This document shows positions 53,090-60,909 of a stretch of DNA of 64,000 nucleotides, one piece after another. The DNA is from Cellulomonas denverensis (GTDB taxonomy: Bacteria > Actinomycetota > Actinomycetes > Actinomycetales > Cellulomonadaceae), in the NCBI RefSeq assembly GCF_012396125.1, contig NZ_JAAXOX010000001.1:774139-838138 (forward strand). Direction: 5' to 3'. How positions within the stretch are numbered: position 1 is the stretch's first letter; every line of letters starts with the position of its first letter. Below the pieces are notes generated by a model. The model did not search any database. It was not told the origin of the DNA and saw only the letters and a program-made list of their open reading frames with translations. Made by a program: the position numbers and the translations under genes.

Positions 53090-53455
53090 TCAATCTTCCC
53101 AGGGCGGCGCCTCGTCGAGTTTCGCGTAGTACTTCGCCAGGTGGCTGCGCACCCGGTCGCGGTCCTTCTCCGGCAGCTTCACGCCACCACGCGAGCCCTG
53201 CATCACCGCGGCGGCGGCGAACACCCCGCGCGGCACCGCGTACAGCCGGCCGTCGATCACGTCCGCGATCAGCAGCTTGTACCCGGTGAAGTTGTCCTTG
53301 GCGTCGGCGTCATACCAGACGTGCGCGTCCCGGTACCGCTGGTTCGGCCCGTCCTCGGCCTTCGCCCAGCGCCGGACCCGCTCCTCGGCGGCGGCACCGT
53401 CCCAGTCGCAGTCGCGGTCGGCGAGCGGCAGGTCCTGGAATGCGGTGACGGCCAT
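53090..53455 (-). CDS. Small protein related to phage prohead-protease-associated C-terminal domains
   Basis: 121 residues. The C-terminal pattern SRGGVKLPEKDRDRV-SHLAKYY-LDE-PPW resembles the short domain found at the end of some phage capsid-maturation protease or head proteins, with its GGV-IP..DR..V..HL..YY. core. The N-terminal DCDWDGAAAEERVRRWA is also typical. Here it is a stand-alone gene, so it is probably a domesticated or free-standing version; its role is unknown. GGAGGACGAG precedes the ATG, and it is coupled to the MbfA-like gene. Confidence 0.65.
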   Translation of the reverse strand: MAVTAFQDLPLADRDCDWDGAAAEERVRRWAKAEDGPNQRYRDAHVWYDADAKDNFTGYKLLIADVIDGRLYAVPRGVFAAAAVMQGSRGGVKLPEKDRDRVRSHLAKYYAKLDEAPPWED

Positions 53456-53476
53456 GATCTCGTCCTCCTCGGGTGA

Positions 53477-54454
53477 TCAGTTCGACGGCGCGGCGGAGCG
53501 CAACTTGTCCAGCAGCGGCCCGGCGGCCTCGTCCAGGAACCGCTGCTGCGCGGCATCCCCGATCTGCACCAGGGCGATGTCGGTGAACCCGGCCTGCCAG
53601 TACGCGGACACCGCCTCGACGATCGCGTCCAGATCCGGGCCGCACGGGATGGTCTGCGCCACGTCCTCGGGCCGGACGAACTGGGTCGCCGCGTCGAAGG
53701 CCTCGGTGGTCGGCAGGTCGGCGTTCACGTGCCAGCCGCCGGCGAACCAGCGGAACTGCTCGTGCGCCCGCTGCCGAGCGACCTCGGCATCCGGGTCCCA
53801 GGAGATCGGGATCTGGCCGATCTTCCGCGACGGGCCGGGGTGCACCTCGTCCCACTTCTGGATGATCCCGGCCTCCGGGTCCGTGGCCACCAGGTGATCG
53901 GCCAGCGGGGCGAACCGGGAGATCGACTGCGCACCGGACACCGCGACCGCCAGCGGGACGCCACCGTCCGGGAGGTCCCAGAGCTTCGCCGAGTCGGTGC
54001 GGAAGTGCACCCCGTCGAAGGTCAGCCGCTCCCCGTCCAGCAGCGACCGGATGATCTCGATCGCCTCCGCCAGCATGTCGTGCCGCTCTCCGACCGCCGG
54101 CCAGCGCTCGCCCACCACGTGCTCGTTCAGGTTCTCCCCCGCCCCGAGTCCCAGGGTGAACCGCCCGTCGGACAGCACGCCGAGGGTCGCCGCCTTCTGG
54201 GCCACCACCGCCGGGTGGTACCGCATGATCGGGCAGGTCACGTAGGTCATCAGGTCGACCCGGGAGGTCACCTGGGTCACCGCGCCCAGCAGCGACCAGG
54301 CGTAGGGCGCGTGCCCCTGCTCGTCGATCCACGGGAAGTAGTGGTCGGAGCTCACCTCGAAGTCGAATCCCACCCGCTCGGCCGCGGCGGCGTAGCCCAC
54401 CAGCTCCTTCGGCCCGGACTGCTCGGTCATCAGCGTGTACCCGAATCGCGTCAT
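53477..54454 (-). CDS. LLM-class F420-dependent oxidoreductase
   Basis: 325 residues of the luciferase-like TIM-barrel family that uses reduced F420 (or FMN). FGYTLMTEQSGPKELVGYAA at the start, SSDHYFPW, TCPIMRYHPAVVAQKAATL, GRFTLGLGAGENLNEH and AVSGAQSI are characteristic of the F420-dependent glucose-6-phosphate-dehydrogenase-like subgroup. The substrate is not evident. The ATG at 54454 is followed upstream by a long repeat block. The small hypothetical gene and MbfA follow 21 bp downstream, so they may be co-transcribed. Confidence 0.88.
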   Translation of the reverse strand: MTRFGYTLMTEQSGPKELVGYAAAAERVGFDFEVSSDHYFPWIDEQGHAPYAWSLLGAVTQVTSRVDLMTYVTCPIMRYHPAVVAQKAATLGVLSDGRFTLGLGAGENLNEHVVGERWPAVGERHDMLAEAIEIIRSLLDGERLTFDGVHFRTDSAKLWDLPDGGVPLAVAVSGAQSISRFAPLADHLVATDPEAGIIQKWDEVHPGPSRKIGQIPISWDPDAEVARQRAHEQFRWFAGGWHVNADLPTTEAFDAATQFVRPEDVAQTIPCGPDLDAIVEAVSAYWQAGFTDIALVQIGDAAQQRFLDEAAGPLLDKLRSAAPSN

Positions 54455-54544
54455 ACCCCGAGCCTCACGCCGCACCCCGACTCCCGCACCTCGGCACGGG
54501 CTGGTTCTGGCGGTTCGGGCGTTTTGCCCGGGGGCGGCCTGTGC

Positions 54545-54602
54545 CGAGGGCGCAGTACGCGGTGGCGCCGGGACGCTTCGGGCAACGCGAACTGCGCCCT
54601 CG
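54545..54602. repeat. Hairpin repeat A, copy 1
   Basis: Arms 54545-54561 (CGAGGGCGCAGTACGCG) and 54586-54602 (CGCGAACTGCGCCCTCG) pair with one mismatch; 58 bp in total. The loop contains TTCGGGC, as in the other copies. Copies 2 and 3 are at 54822-54879 and 55018-55075. Confidence 0.8.
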
Positions 54603-54756
54603 ACGATGCGCAGCCGGTCAGCCCAGGCCCGGCCGGGCTGCACGGCCCTTGCGCGGCCACGGAGGCCGACCGCCTCACGCCCGCGCGGCTCTGCGCGGCC
54701 CACCGGCCCACCGGCCCAGCGCGGCCCAGCGCGGCTCTGCGCGGCCGAGCGCGGCC

Positions 54757-54879
54757 ACGAATGCGGAGAAACTGCGACCCTTCGGGCGGTTTGCCCCGCA
54801 GCTTCTCCGCACTCGTCGCGCCGAGGGCGCAGTTCGCGTTGGGCCCGGGGCGATTCGGGCGACGCGAACTGCGCCCTCG
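54757..54879. repeat. Composite repeat B-A, first unit
   Basis: Hairpin B (54757-54816, arms starting ACGAATGCGGAGAA and ending TTCTCCGCACTCGT) is followed five bases later by hairpin A copy 2 (54822-54879), whose 18-bp arms are perfectly complementary. The whole 123-bp unit recurs 196 bp downstream. Confidence 0.8.
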
Positions 54880-54952
54880 ACCAGGTGGCACGCGCACAGA
54901 CGCGCGGGTCCCAGTGCGGGCAAGGCCACACGCGCGCGACCCTCGCGCGGCC

Positions 54953-55075
54953 ACGAATGCGGAGAACCTGCGGCCCTTCGGGCGATATGTCCCGCAGCTT
55001 CTCCGCACTCGTCGCGCCGAGGGCGCAGTTCGCGTTGGGCCCGGAGCGATTCGGGCGACGGGAACTGCGCCCTCG
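54953..55075. repeat. Composite repeat B-A, second unit
   Basis: Hairpin B copy 2 (54953-55012) and hairpin A copy 3 (55018-55075) repeat the first unit with the same internal spacing. Only a few differences are seen, mostly within loops, and one arm of A has GGGAACTG in place of CGCGAACTG, which breaks one pair. Confidence 0.8.
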
Positions 55076-55140
55076 GTGCGTAGCGGGTCGGGCCGACGCC
55101 CGGGCGGCCGGGAGCCCGCGTGCCCCGGGCACCCGGGTGC

Positions 55141-55215
55141 AGGCCAGCCCGCGCGGGGCGAGTCCAGGCCAGCCCGCGCCGGGCGAGTCCAGGCCAGCCC
55201 GCGCCGGGCGAGTCC
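55141..55215. repeat. Three tandem 25-bp repeats
   Basis: Units 55141-55165, 55166-55190 and 55191-55215 each begin AGGCCAGCCCGCGC and end GGGCGAGTCC; units 2 and 3 are identical and unit 1 differs at one base. The 25-bp period is not a multiple of three, which argues against coding. Confidence 0.85.
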
Positions 55216-55309
55216 AGGGCCCGCCCAGCGCCGCGCCGCGCAGCCAGTCAGGCCGAGGCGCGGGGTGCGCGCAGCCGGTCAGGCCGTGGCGCCGGCCACC
55301 CGCAGCCGG

Positions 55310-56173
55310 TCAGCCCTCGGCTCGCGCCGCACGCAGGGCGTCGGCCAGGGGCGTCGTGGGCCGCCCGATCAGCGCCGCCAGCTGCCCCGTGGTGTCGGCC
55401 AGCTCCCCGGCGGCGGTGTTCTGGTCCATCGCGAGCAGGAACCCGATCGTGCCCTCGTCGAGTCCGGCGGCGGCCAGCAGCTCGCGGTGCTCGTCGACGG
55501 TGACCCGGCGGTACTCGACCGGGCGGCCGAGCACCTCGGTGGCGGCGGCGGCCAGGTCGTCGAAGGTCCAGGCCTGGTCGCCGGAGAGCTCGTAGACCGC
55601 ACCCTCGTGACCCTCGGTGCGCAGCACGACGGCGGCCGCTGCGGCGTAGTCGTCCCGGGTGGCGGAGGCGACCCGGCCGTCCCCGACCGCGGCGACGATG
55701 GTGCCGGTCTCGGCGGCCTGGGCCAGGTCGCCGAGGTAGTTCTCGGTGTACCAGCCGTTGCGGAGCAGGGTGATCGCCAGACCGGAGTCGCGCAGCAGCT
55801 GTTCGGTCTCGACGTGCTCGGGGGCGACCGGGAGGGTGGTGCGGTCGGCGTGCAGCACGGAGGTGTAGACGATCCGGCGCACCCCGGCGGTGACCGCGGC
55901 GTCGATGGCGTTGCGGTGCTGGGCGGTGCGCCGGCCGACCTCGGAGCCGGAGACCAGCATCAGGGTGTCGGCCCCGGCGAACGCGGCGACCAGGGTCTCG
56001 GGGCGGGTGTAGTCCGACTCGACCACCCGGACGCCCTGCTCGGCGAGGTCCGCGATCCGCTCGACCCGGCGGCCGGTGGCGGTGATCTGCCCGGCGGGCA
56101 CCCCGTCGGCGATCAGGTGCTGGACGATGAGGCGGCCGAGCTGGCCGGTGGCCCCGGTGACGACGATGGACAT
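55310..56173 (-). CDS. NAD(P)H-binding NmrA-like / quinone-reductase-2-like protein
   Basis: 287 residues of the atypical short-chain dehydrogenase family. The nucleotide motif is VVTGATGQLGRLIVQHL, and RRIVYTSVLHAD and LRNGWYTENYLGD are typical of the QorB/NmrA branch that reduces quinones or senses NADP(H). AGGAGG lies seven bases before the ATG at 56173. It is divergent from an HxlR-type regulator, a pairing often seen in quinone- or electrophile-stress regulons. Confidence 0.9.
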   Translation of the reverse strand: MSIVVTGATGQLGRLIVQHLIADGVPAGQITATGRRVERIADLAEQGVRVVESDYTRPETLVAAFAGADTLMLVSGSEVGRRTAQHRNAIDAAVTAGVRRIVYTSVLHADRTTLPVAPEHVETEQLLRDSGLAITLLRNGWYTENYLGDLAQAAETGTIVAAVGDGRVASATRDDYAAAAAVVLRTEGHEGAVYELSGDQAWTFDDLAAAATEVLGRPVEYRRVTVDEHRELLAAAGLDEGTIGFLLAMDQNTAAGELADTTGQLAALIGRPTTPLADALRAARAEG

Positions 56174-56257
56174 GGGTGTTCCTCCTGGTGATCGGGCCGG
56201 TCGATCCCGGCGACCAGCGACAACGCGCGCCCGCACCCGTTCCCTTCCGAATCGCCG

Positions 56258-56280
56258 GTACCCACTTTGCGGTCAGGTAC
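56258..56280. promoter_or_regulatory. Inverted repeat between NmrA-like and HxlR genes (operator candidate)
   Basis: GTACC (56258-56262) and GGTAC (56276-56280) are inverted with a 13-bp spacer, and GGTAC also repeats directly 19 bp apart (56257, 56276). It lies between the divergent starts and about 35 bp before the HxlR -10-like box. HxlR proteins typically bind such spaced GTAC repeats; assignment is inference. Confidence 0.5.
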
Positions 56281-56327
56281 TGCCCCACCGGTAAGCATCG
56301 AGGCCAGCGCGGCGTAGAGTCGCGGAC

Positions 56328-56702
56328 ATGACCGTGACCGACTCCCCGCGGACCCTGCTGGCCGAACTGATGGTGGACGGCGTGCTGCCGGCGAGCTGTC
56401 CGAGCCGGGTGGTGCTGGACCACATCTCCAGCCGGTGGGGGGTGCTGGTGCTGGTCGCCCTGGCCGAGCGGGGTCAGCGCTGGGGCGAGCTGCGCCGCAC
56501 GGTGGAGGGGATCAGCGAGAAGATGCTCGCCTCCACGCTGCGCACCCTGGAACAGGACGGCCTGGTGCACCGGGAGGCGCAGCCGACGATCCCGCCGCGG
56601 GTGGACTACTCGCTGACCCCGCTGGGCGAGGAGCTGGCCGGGGTCCTGCTGCCCCTGGTCGGCTGGGTGGCCCGGAACGCGCCGCGGATCGTGGCCGGCT
56701 GA
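56328..56702 (+). CDS. HxlR-family redox-type regulator
   Basis: 124 residues, a winged-helix MarR-like dimer. PASCPSRVVLDHISSRWGVLVLVAL carries the conserved N-terminal Cys (about residue 24) used for redox or electrophile sensing in several members, and QRWGELRRTVEGISEKMLASTLRTLE is the recognition helix region; both are quoted only in outline. TAGAGT lies seven bases before the ATG. Divergent from the NmrA-like gene, which is its likely target. Confidence 0.9.
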   Translation: MTVTDSPRTLLAELMVDGVLPASCPSRVVLDHISSRWGVLVLVALAERGQRWGELRRTVEGISEKMLASTLRTLEQDGLVHREAQPTIPPRVDYSLTPLGEELAGVLLPLVGWVARNAPRIVAG

Positions 56703-56871
56703 GGGTGGTACTCAGTCCGCGGTGACGCACCACTCAGGTCTACGCAGATCGCCAGGAGTGCGCTCCGATCACCACCCAAGTCGCCGCCTGTCCCGCATCG
56801 CCGGCCGCCACGGCCCGAAGACTGGGGGTTGTCGCGGCACCCGGCCGCGTCCCGAGCCGCGGAGGTGGACG

Positions 56872-57156
56872 ATGCCCAGGGGTCCCCAGACCACGATCCG
56901 GGTCGACCTGCCTGCCGCGCACCGTGGCGTGGTCCCGCTGTCCGCTGACCAGGCCGCCCAGCTCTACCAGGCCCTGCGCCAGCTCGACCAGTGGCAACGG
57001 GCCAGTGCCCGGGACGGCGCCCCGGTGGACGTCGACCAGGAGTGCCGGACCCAGGCCGCGCTGCTGATGGTCGAGATGATCGCCGCCCGTGGTGGCGAGA
57101 TCTCCCAGGAGCTGGCCTGCGTGCTGGCCTCGCTGGGCCTGGCCCGCCTGGGCTGA
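56872..57156 (+). CDS. Small cytoplasmic protein, unknown function
   Basis: 94 residues, mostly helical, without membrane segments, with a single Cys in each half (DQECRTQ, ELACVL). The ATG at 56872 has a strong GGAGGTGG ribosome site five bases upstream, which is the main support along with codon bias. I recognise no family. It lies between the HxlR gene and the FKBP lipoprotein gene, in the same direction as both. Confidence 0.6.
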   Translation: MPRGPQTTIRVDLPAAHRGVVPLSADQAAQLYQALRQLDQWQRASARDGAPVDVDQECRTQAALLMVEMIAARGGEISQELACVLASLGLARLG

Positions 57157-57318
57157 CGACCGGAACGGTCCCCTGGGCCACCGATCAACTCTGTCTGGGC
57201 CGGCGACCGCGCCCCGTCCCGCCCGGCCCGTTCGTCACAGACACCCGGTCTACCATCGATCCCGCCCGGGCCTCGGTGCCATCCGCCGACCGCCCTGCCC
57301 CCGACGTGAGGACCTCTC

Positions 57319-58260
57319 GTGCGCCGTACGGCTGCCGCCATCATCGCCGCCACCCTGTTGCTCGCCGGATGCGCCTCCGGCGGTGACGAGCCGGACCCGA
57401 CCAGCAGCACCAGCACCGCGGACCCGTCCGCCTCGGCCGACGCCCTGGCCGCGCTGGACGAGGTGACCGTCACCGGCGATCCGGGCACCGAGCCGGAGAT
57501 CACCGCCGACTGGCCGTTCACCATCGACACCGACGCCGCCACGGTGCTGGACGAGGGCGACGGAGCGGAGATCGCCGACGGTCAGCTGGTCAGCCTGCAC
57601 CTGCGCGCGGTCAGCGGCCAGGACGGCTCGGACCAGGGCGGCACCTACTCCGGCACCCCGCAGAGCTACTGGATGAGCGCCGAGGCCGGCACCAGCGGCC
57701 TGCCCGAGGTCCTGAGCGACGCGCTGACCGGCCAGCAGGTCGGGGTCCGGGTGCTGTACGCCGGCCCGCGCACCCTGGACTCCGGCGAGGAGAGCGCGCT
57801 GATCTGGGTCGTGGACGTGACGGCCACCCAGGACGTGCTGGACGCCCCCGAGGGTGAGGCGGTCGCCCCGGCCGAGGGCCTGCCGACCGTGACCCTGGCC
57901 GAGGACGGCGAGCCGTCGATCACCCCGGTGGACGGCGACGCCCCGACCGAGCTGATCGTGCAGCCGCTGATCAAGGGCACCGGCCCGGAGGTCACCTCCA
58001 CCGGCACCGTGGTGGCCAACTACAGCGGCTGGCTGTGGGACGGCACCTCCTTCGACTCCTCCTGGTCGCGCGGCGCCCCGACCGCCTTCGGCCTGAACCA
58101 GGTGATCGCGGGCTGGACCCAGGGCCTGGCCGGGCAGACCGTCGGCAGCCAGGTGCTGCTGATCATCCCGCCGGACCTGGGCTACGGCGACGAGGACCAG
58201 GACTCGATCCCGGGCGGGTCGACGCTGATCTTCGTGGTCGACATCCTGGCCGGTAGCTGA
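57319..58260 (+). CDS. FKBP-type peptidyl-prolyl isomerase lipoprotein
   Basis: 313 residues. The signal peptide ends in a lipobox LLAGC (Cys about 18), so it should be anchored outside the membrane, followed by a Ser/Thr/Asp-rich linker. The C-terminal half (about 215-312) is an FKBP domain with VANYSGWLWDGTSFDSSW, GLNQVIAGWTQGLAGQTVGS, LLIIPPDLGYGD and TLIFVVDIL. The first half (about 75-180) is a degenerate FKBP-like copy (VSLHLRAVSG...IWVVDVTA). It catalyses proline isomerisation in exported proteins. GAGGA precedes the GTG. Confidence 0.92.
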   Translation: MRRTAAAIIAATLLLAGCASGGDEPDPTSSTSTADPSASADALAALDEVTVTGDPGTEPEITADWPFTIDTDAATVLDEGDGAEIADGQLVSLHLRAVSGQDGSDQGGTYSGTPQSYWMSAEAGTSGLPEVLSDALTGQQVGVRVLYAGPRTLDSGEESALIWVVDVTATQDVLDAPEGEAVAPAEGLPTVTLAEDGEPSITPVDGDAPTELIVQPLIKGTGPEVTSTGTVVANYSGWLWDGTSFDSSWSRGAPTAFGLNQVIAGWTQGLAGQTVGSQVLLIIPPDLGYGDEDQDSIPGGSTLIFVVDILAGS

Positions 58261-58291
58261 CGGGCGCGGACGCGGCGATCGCCGTAGCGTC

Positions 58292-58320
58292 GGGGTACGG
58301 GGACGACCTCCTCGTACCCC
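58292..58320 (+). terminator. Hairpin after the FKBP gene
   Basis: GGGGTACG (58292-58299) pairs with CGTACCCC (58313-58320) around a 13-base loop, 32 bp after the FKBP stop and 25 bp before the next start. It may terminate the FKBP message or sit in the next gene's leader. Confidence 0.55.
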
Positions 58321-58344
58321 ATCCGCTCCGACGAGGGAGAGCAC

Positions 58345-58821
58345 GTGAAGCTCCGCCATCTGCCGCTCCGACTGGGAGCCGGCGCCTACATCCTCAACTC
58401 CGGCCTGGACAAGCTGTCCGCCTCCGACGACGCCGCCGCGAACTATCACGGCATGGCGGCGAACGCCTATCCGGTGCTCAAGAACGTCGACCCCAAGACC
58501 TTCACCACGGTGCTCGCCGGCACCGAGGTGACGCTGGGCGCCGCACTGCTGGTCCCGGTGCTGCCCAAGACCTGGGTCGCCGCGGGATTCACCGCGTTCT
58601 CGGCCGGGCTGGTCGGCCTGTACCTGCGCACCCCGGCGCTGCACCGCGGTCCGGGTGACATCCGGCCGAACCCGGACGGCATCGGGGTGGCCAAGGACGT
58701 GATCATGCTCGGGGCCGCCGCCGGCTTCCTGCTGGACACCCTGGGCTCGAAGGCCAAGAAGGCCGGCAAGAAGGCCTCCAAGAAGGTGTCGAAGCAGACC
58801 GGCAAGGTCCTGCACCACTGA
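58345..58821 (+). CDS. Small membrane protein, DoxX-like
   Basis: 158 residues with about four hydrophobic segments (for example GTEVTLGAALLVPVL, WVAAGFTAFSAGLVGLYL) and a long Lys/Ala-rich basic tail (about 132-158, SKAKKAGKKASKKVSKQ). The N-terminal LPLRLGAGAYILNSGLDKL resembles the start of DoxX-type proteins; the identification is tentative. GAGGGAGA precedes the GTG. The basic tail may bind nucleic acid or acidic lipid heads. Confidence 0.65.
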   Translation: MKLRHLPLRLGAGAYILNSGLDKLSASDDAAANYHGMAANAYPVLKNVDPKTFTTVLAGTEVTLGAALLVPVLPKTWVAAGFTAFSAGLVGLYLRTPALHRGPGDIRPNPDGIGVAKDVIMLGAAAGFLLDTLGSKAKKAGKKASKKVSKQTGKVLHH

Positions 58822-58879
58822 GGGCCGGTGGGGCGGGGCTACGCTCGGCCTCACCCCACCCGACCCTCGGAGGACACCC

Positions 58880-59470
58880 ATGCGCCGGCCCACCCGCTGG
58901 GAGCAGATCGGACTCAGCAACCCGGACCGTTCGGTCTGGTACGTCGAACGGTTCCGCGCGATGGCGGCCGAGGGTGCCGACCTGGCCGGTGAGGCCCGGA
59001 TGATCGACGCGATGGTGCCGCGCGGCTCGCGGATCCTGGACGCCGGTTGCGGCCCGGGCCGGGTCGGTGGCGAGCTGGCCCGGCGCGGGCACACCGTGGT
59101 CGGCGTCGACGTGGACCCGCTGCTGATCGAGACCGCCCGGGCGGACGAGCCCGGCTCGACCTGGCTGGTCGGCGACCTCGCCGAGCTGGAGCTGGACCAG
59201 AGGTTCGACATCGCGGTGATGGCCGGGAACGTGCTGACCTTTATCGCGGAGGGCACCGAGGTCGAGGTGTTGCGCCGGATCGGGCAGCACCTGGAGCCGG
59301 ACGGGCGGCTGGTGACCGGCTTCGGCGCCGGGCGCGGTTACGCCTTCGAGCAGCTCACCGTGGACGCCGAGGCGGCCGGACTGCTGATCGATCACCGGTT
59401 CGGCACCTGGGACCTGCGGCCGTTCGGACCGGAGTCGGACTTCCTGGTGGCGGTGCTGTCCCGGGCCTGA
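58880..59470 (+). CDS. Class I SAM-dependent methyltransferase
   Basis: 196 residues. Motif I is ILDAGCGPGRVGGELARRG (about 52-70), with the acidic end of strand 2 in VVGVDVDPLLI and motif III as ERFDIAVMAGNVLTFI-like (DQRFDIAVMAGNVL). This is the minimal methyltransferase fold with no clear substrate domain, so the target is unknown. GGAGGACACCC precedes the ATG. It stands between the DoxX-like gene and the YciO-like gene in the same direction. Confidence 0.88.
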   Translation: MRRPTRWEQIGLSNPDRSVWYVERFRAMAAEGADLAGEARMIDAMVPRGSRILDAGCGPGRVGGELARRGHTVVGVDVDPLLIETARADEPGSTWLVGDLAELELDQRFDIAVMAGNVLTFIAEGTEVEVLRRIGQHLEPDGRLVTGFGAGRGYAFEQLTVDAEAAGLLIDHRFGTWDLRPFGPESDFLVAVLSRA

Positions 59471-59510
59471 GTGCCGTGCCCGGGCCGGCGGTCCGGCCTA
59501 CGCTCGGGGG

Positions 59511-60134
59511 ATGGCCCGCTACCTGGACGTGCACCCGCAGAACCCGCAGCCCCGCGCGCTGGCCCAGACGGTGGCCGCCCTGCGGGACGACGACGCCCTG
59601 ATCGCCTACCCGACCGACTCCGGGTACGCGCTGGGCTGCCGGATCGACTCCCGCACCGGCCCGGACCGGATCCGCACCCTGCGGCACCTGGGCGACCGGC
59701 ACCACTTCACGTTGATCTGCAGCGACTTCGCCCAGCTCGGCCAGCTGGTGCACCTGGACAACGGGCCGTTCCGTGCGATCAAGGCCGCGACCCCCGGTCC
59801 GTACACCTTCATCCTGCCGGCCACCAAGGAGGTGCCCCGGCGGCTGGCGCACCCGAAGAAGAAGACCGTCGGCGTGCGCATCCCGGACGACCGGCTGGTG
59901 CAGGCGCTGCTGCGCGAGCTCGGCGAACCCCTGCTGTCCAGCACCCTGATCCTGCCCGGCGAGGACGCCCCGATGACCGACGGCTGGACGGTCAAGGAGG
60001 AGCTGGACCACCAGGTGGACGTGGTGATCGACACCGGCGAGTGCGGCACCGAGCCGACCACGGTGATCGATTGGTCGGAGGGCTTCCCCGAGGTGGTCCG
60101 GGTCGGCGCCGGCGATCCCGACCGCTTCGCCTGA
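59511..60134 (+). CDS. Sua5/YciO/YrdC-family protein (YciO-like)
   Basis: 207 residues, one YrdC domain: [59 protein letters not shown] and [15 protein letters not shown]. The family makes threonylcarbamoyl-AMP for tRNA t6A, but the [10 protein letters not shown] and [11 protein letters not shown] forms are those of the YciO branch, whose activity is weak or different. The ATG has TACGCT six bases upstream and a CGGGGG run that may also serve as a weak ribosome site. Confidence 0.88.
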   Translation: MARYLDVHPQNPQPRALAQTVAALRDDDALIAYPTDSGYALGCRIDSRTGPDRIRTLRHLGDRHHFTLICSDFAQLGQLVHLDNGPFRAIKAATPGPYTFILPATKEVPRRLAHPKKKTVGVRIPDDRLVQALLRELGEPLLSSTLILPGEDAPMTDGWTVKEELDHQVDVVIDTGECGTEPTTVIDWSEGFPEVVRVGAGDPDRFA

Positions 60135-60142
60135 GCCGGGCG

Positions 60143-60889
60143 ATGACCGCCGAGCGCTCCCCCGACGACCCGGACTGGCCCGCCGTCACCGCCCCCGCCG
60201 CCCTCGACCTGCTGGAGCTGGACGGCTCGATCGCGGAGTGCCGGGCCTGCCCGCGGCTGGTCGCCTGGCGCGAACAGGTCGCCACCGACAAGCGCGCCGC
60301 GTTCCGGGACCAGACCTACTGGGGCCGCCCGGCGCCCGGCTTCGGCGACCCCACCGCCGGGATCCTGATCGTCGGTCTGGCCCCGGCCGCGCACGGTGCC
60401 AACCGCACCGGCCGGATGTTCACCGGCGACCGGTCCGGCGACTTCCTGTTCGCCGCGCTGCACGCCGCGGGCCTGGCCAACCAGCCGACCAGCACGCACA
60501 TCGACGACGGGCTGCGGCTGACCGGGGTGCGGATCACCGCCCCGGTGCACTGCGCCCCGCCGGAGAACAAGCCCACCCCGGACGAGCGCCGGCGCTGCGG
60601 GCCGTGGCTGTCGCGCGAGCTGGAGCTGGTCCGGCCGCGGGTCGCAGTGGTGCTGGGCGGGTTCGGCTGGGACGCCCTGCTGCGCACGCTGGCGGAGCAG
60701 GGCTGGGCGGTCCCCCGGCCTCGCCCCCGGTTCGGGCACGGGGCGGAGGTCACGCTCCGGCGGGGCGAGGCGTCGCTCACCCTGCTGGGCTGCTTCCACG
60801 TGAGCCAGCAGAACACCTTCACCGGACGGCTGACCCCGGCGATGATCGGCGCGGTGCTGGACCGGGCGCGCGAGCTGGCGGGGGTCTGA
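60143..60889 (+). CDS. Family 5 uracil-DNA glycosylase (UdgB type)
   Basis: 248 residues. It removes uracil and some other deaminated bases from DNA. Four cysteines for a [4Fe-4S] cluster are visible (Cys33, Cys36, Cys137, Cys152). Motif A is [19 protein letters not shown], where Ala stands in place of the usual catalytic Asp/Asn, as in family 5, and motif B ends in [12 protein letters not shown]. The start follows the YciO-like stop by eight bases, so the two are probably co-transcribed. Confidence 0.93.
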   Translation: MTAERSPDDPDWPAVTAPAALDLLELDGSIAECRACPRLVAWREQVATDKRAAFRDQTYWGRPAPGFGDPTAGILIVGLAPAAHGANRTGRMFTGDRSGDFLFAALHAAGLANQPTSTHIDDGLRLTGVRITAPVHCAPPENKPTPDERRRCGPWLSRELELVRPRVAVVLGGFGWDALLRTLAEQGWAVPRPRPRFGHGAEVTLRRGEASLTLLGCFHVSQQNTFTGRLTPAMIGAVLDRARELAGV

Positions 60890-60909
60890 GCCGGGGCGGC
60901 CCGGAACGC

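Larger units (their letters stand above)
54455..55309. repeat. 855-bp non-coding block of hairpin and tandem repeats
   Basis: The largest gene-free stretch of the window. It holds three copies of a 58-bp hairpin (family A), two copies of a 60-bp hairpin (family B), a repeated B-A composite unit 196 bp apart, many GCGCGGCC/GGCCCA runs (54695-54756), three 25-bp tandem units, and GCAGCCGGTCAG-like repeats (54608, 55240-55310). Long frames through it on either strand are repetitive and lack gene-like starts, so I call none coding. It contains the promoter region of the LLM gene at its left end. Confidence 0.8.

Noticed and set aside
54545..55075. CRISPR array
   Set aside because: Repeats are long self-complementary hairpins with identical spacers between units, no 20-40-bp unique spacers, and no cas genes.
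53477..55132. Extended reading of the LLM oxidoreductase through the hairpin repeats
   Set aside because: The family N-terminus begins at the ATG at 54454; upstream residues are repeat-encoded and vary with hairpin copies.
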